Origin: Clostridiales bacterium
Lineage (GTDB): Bacteria > Bacillota > Clostridia > Oscillospirales > Oscillospiraceae
Length of the DNA stretch: 5,723 nt
Direction: 5' to 3'
Assembly (NCBI GenBank): GCA_012729875.1
Contig: JAAYCC010000057.1
Location: forward strand, 1-5,723
Shown here: positions 4,713 to 5,723 of the stretch, one piece after another
Numbering within the stretch: position 1 is the stretch's first letter
How the letters are laid out: every line of letters begins with the position of its first letter
Notes under the pieces: generated by a model
Told to the model about the DNA's origin: nothing
The model's input: only the letters and a program-made list of their open reading frames with translations
The model's database searches: none
Position numbers and translations under genes: made by a program

Positions 4713-4741
4713 TTGCTATTGACGATGAATTGTGGTAGAAT
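4713..4741 (+). promoter_or_regulatory. Promoter of rpoN
   Basis: TTGCTA (4713-4718) and TAGAAT (4736-4741) are spaced by 17 bp, and TGG before the -10 provides an extended -10 element. The leader would be about 50 nt and ends in a strong GGAGGTG ribosome site (4784-4790). The stretch between this and the divergent tRNA promoter (4553-4712) holds nothing else I can identify. Confidence 0.55.
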
Positions 4742-4797
4742 ATCTGTTGTTATGGTTACTTTTGACTACTCATATTATTGGAGGGAGGTGCTGCAAA

Positions 4798-5723
4798 ATG
4801 GAATACAATATCAGCTCACTGCAGGTGCAGGAGCAGTCTCAGATCCTGTCCCCGCGCATGATGCAGTCATTAAACATTTTGCAGATGCCCTCCACGGAGC
4901 TGTATGAATTCCTGATATCAGAGGTCGAGGCGAATCCCGTCATTTCCTTCGACAGCATAGATCTGGCAGAGCGCAAGCGCCGCAACACTAAGCACAGATA
5001 CTCAAACTACGACAACTCCGGAATTGCAGAACGATATACCGACGACGGCAGCAGCCCAGCCGTATCTCTGCGCCTGCAGATGTCCATGCTCAATGCTCCT
5101 TACGAGGTGGAGCGTCTCGGCTTGTTCCTGATACAAATGCTGGATGAGAACGGTTATCTCGACCGTGATGAGGTCTACCGCGTTGCTGAAATTACCAGCG
5201 TGTCCCCCAAAAGCTTACAGGATGCAATAAAGCTTCTCCAGTCACTGGAGCCCGCCGGTATCGGGGCCTTCAACCTGCAGGAGTGCATCCTTCTCCAGCT
5301 GGAGCGGAAGGGACTGGCAGGCAGCGACTCGTGGATCGTCGCCGAAAAATATCTGGAGCTTCTGGGGAAAAACCAGCTCCCACAGATCGCCAAGAGAAGC
5401 GGCATCCCGCTCCACAGGGTCATCAACGCCCAGCAGCTTATACGCACGTTAAATCCAAAGCCTCTTATGCAGGAGGCGACGGTAGATGAAATCGAATATA
5501 TAACCCCCGATATTCTCATCCTCAAGGCGGGCAAGGGCTTCGTCGTCGAGCTCAACCAACTGTCGGCGGACAGTATAACCATCGACAACACCTATGCAGA
5601 GCTGCTGCGTGAAACGGACAGCAGCAGCGTCCGTGAGTTTTTAGGAGAGAACCTCAAAAAAGCACAGTGGCTGCGAGACAGCATACGTCAGCGCTGCGAA
5701 ACTTTAATGGATTGTACTACAGA
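4798..5723 (+). CDS. rpoN: RNA polymerase sigma-54 factor RpoN (5' part)
   Basis: The first 308 codons of sigma-54, uninterrupted to the window end. Region I (residues about 1-50) shows the family pattern LSPRMMQSLNILQMPSTELYEFL, the part that contacts bacterial enhancer-binding ATPases and keeps the holoenzyme silent until activated. A short, not very acidic region II linker (about 51-90) follows. The core-binding domain begins with LRLQMSML and includes ERLGLFLIQMLDENGYL and LQSLEPAGIGAFNLQECILLQL. Next are LNPKP, YITPDILI and the start of the DNA-binding part (AQWLRDSIRQRCETL). The -24 recognition helix and RpoN box lie outside the window. The ATG at 4798 has GGAGGTG at 4784-4790 with 7-nt spacing. 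Sigma-54 transcribes genes from -24/-12 promoters, often for metabolism in clostridia; it is not known as a sporulation factor. Confidence 0.95.
   Translation, partial: MEYNISSLQVQEQSQILSPRMMQSLNILQMPSTELYEFLISEVEANPVISFDSIDLAERKRRNTKHRYSNYDNSGIAERYTDDGSSPAVSLRLQMSMLNAPYEVERLGLFLIQMLDENGYLDRDEVYRVAEITSVSPKSLQDAIKLLQSLEPAGIGAFNLQECILLQLERKGLAGSDSWIVAEKYLELLGKNQLPQIAKRSGIPLHRVINAQQLIRTLNPKPLMQEATVDEIEYITPDILILKAGKGFVVELNQLSADSITIDNTYAELLRETDSSSVREFLGENLKKAQWLRDSIRQRCETLMDCTT

Noticed and set aside
5175..5591. 138-codon minus-strand ORF
   Set aside because: Antisense shadow inside the rpoN coding region.
1..5723. CRISPR array, transposase or integrase gene
   Set aside because: No regularly spaced direct repeats and no recombinase motifs on either strand.

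Overview
The window reads as chromosomal DNA from an endospore-forming member of the Clostridia. This rests on a spore-type Tlp protein, two SleB/CwlJ-type cell wall hydrolases, a GatD subunit (amidated peptidoglycan of Gram-positives), strong GGAGG ribosome sites and sigma-A-like promoters. An Oscillospiraceae/Ruminococcaceae-like source is my impression from protein style only.

Layout. 1-378 (+): C-terminal part of gatD, closed by a hairpin at 378-410. 505-1311 (+): a secreted hydrolase with two copper-amine-oxidase-like N-terminal repeats and a SleB-type catalytic domain. A hairpin at 1320-1353 separates it from three minus-strand genes: tlp (1392-1619), a four-helix HsmA/TIGR03987-type membrane protein (1714-2082) and a second, shorter SleB/CwlJ-type hydrolase (2226-2792). 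2829-3240 is poorly explained and holds only doubtful short ORFs. 3241-3738 (+): an Amidase_6-type cysteine hydrolase with a TTG start. 3739-4000 has nothing I recognise. 4001-4171 (+): a 56-residue conserved-looking small protein. 4172-4437 is non-coding and holds three hairpins. 4438-4511 (-): tRNA-Gly(CCC) with encoded CCA and its own promoter. 4713-5723 (+): promoter, ribosome site and the first 308 codons of rpoN (sigma-54), cut by the window end.

How the genes relate. The centre is dominated by peptidoglycan-acting and spore-associated products: GatD amidates lipid II, two enzymes probably cleave cortex or wall peptidoglycan, an Amidase_6 protein has a papain-like Cys/His pair, and Tlp is a spore-core protein. 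They are mostly single-gene units with their own signals and mixed orientation, so this looks like a loose neighbourhood and not an operon. rpoN and tRNA-Gly are divergent housekeeping genes at the right edge.

I do not see a clearly new multi-gene system. The most interesting items are a long imperfect dyad directly in front of tlp, the domain architecture of the 505-1311 hydrolase, and the hairpin-rich non-coding tract beyond the 3' end of tRNA-Gly.
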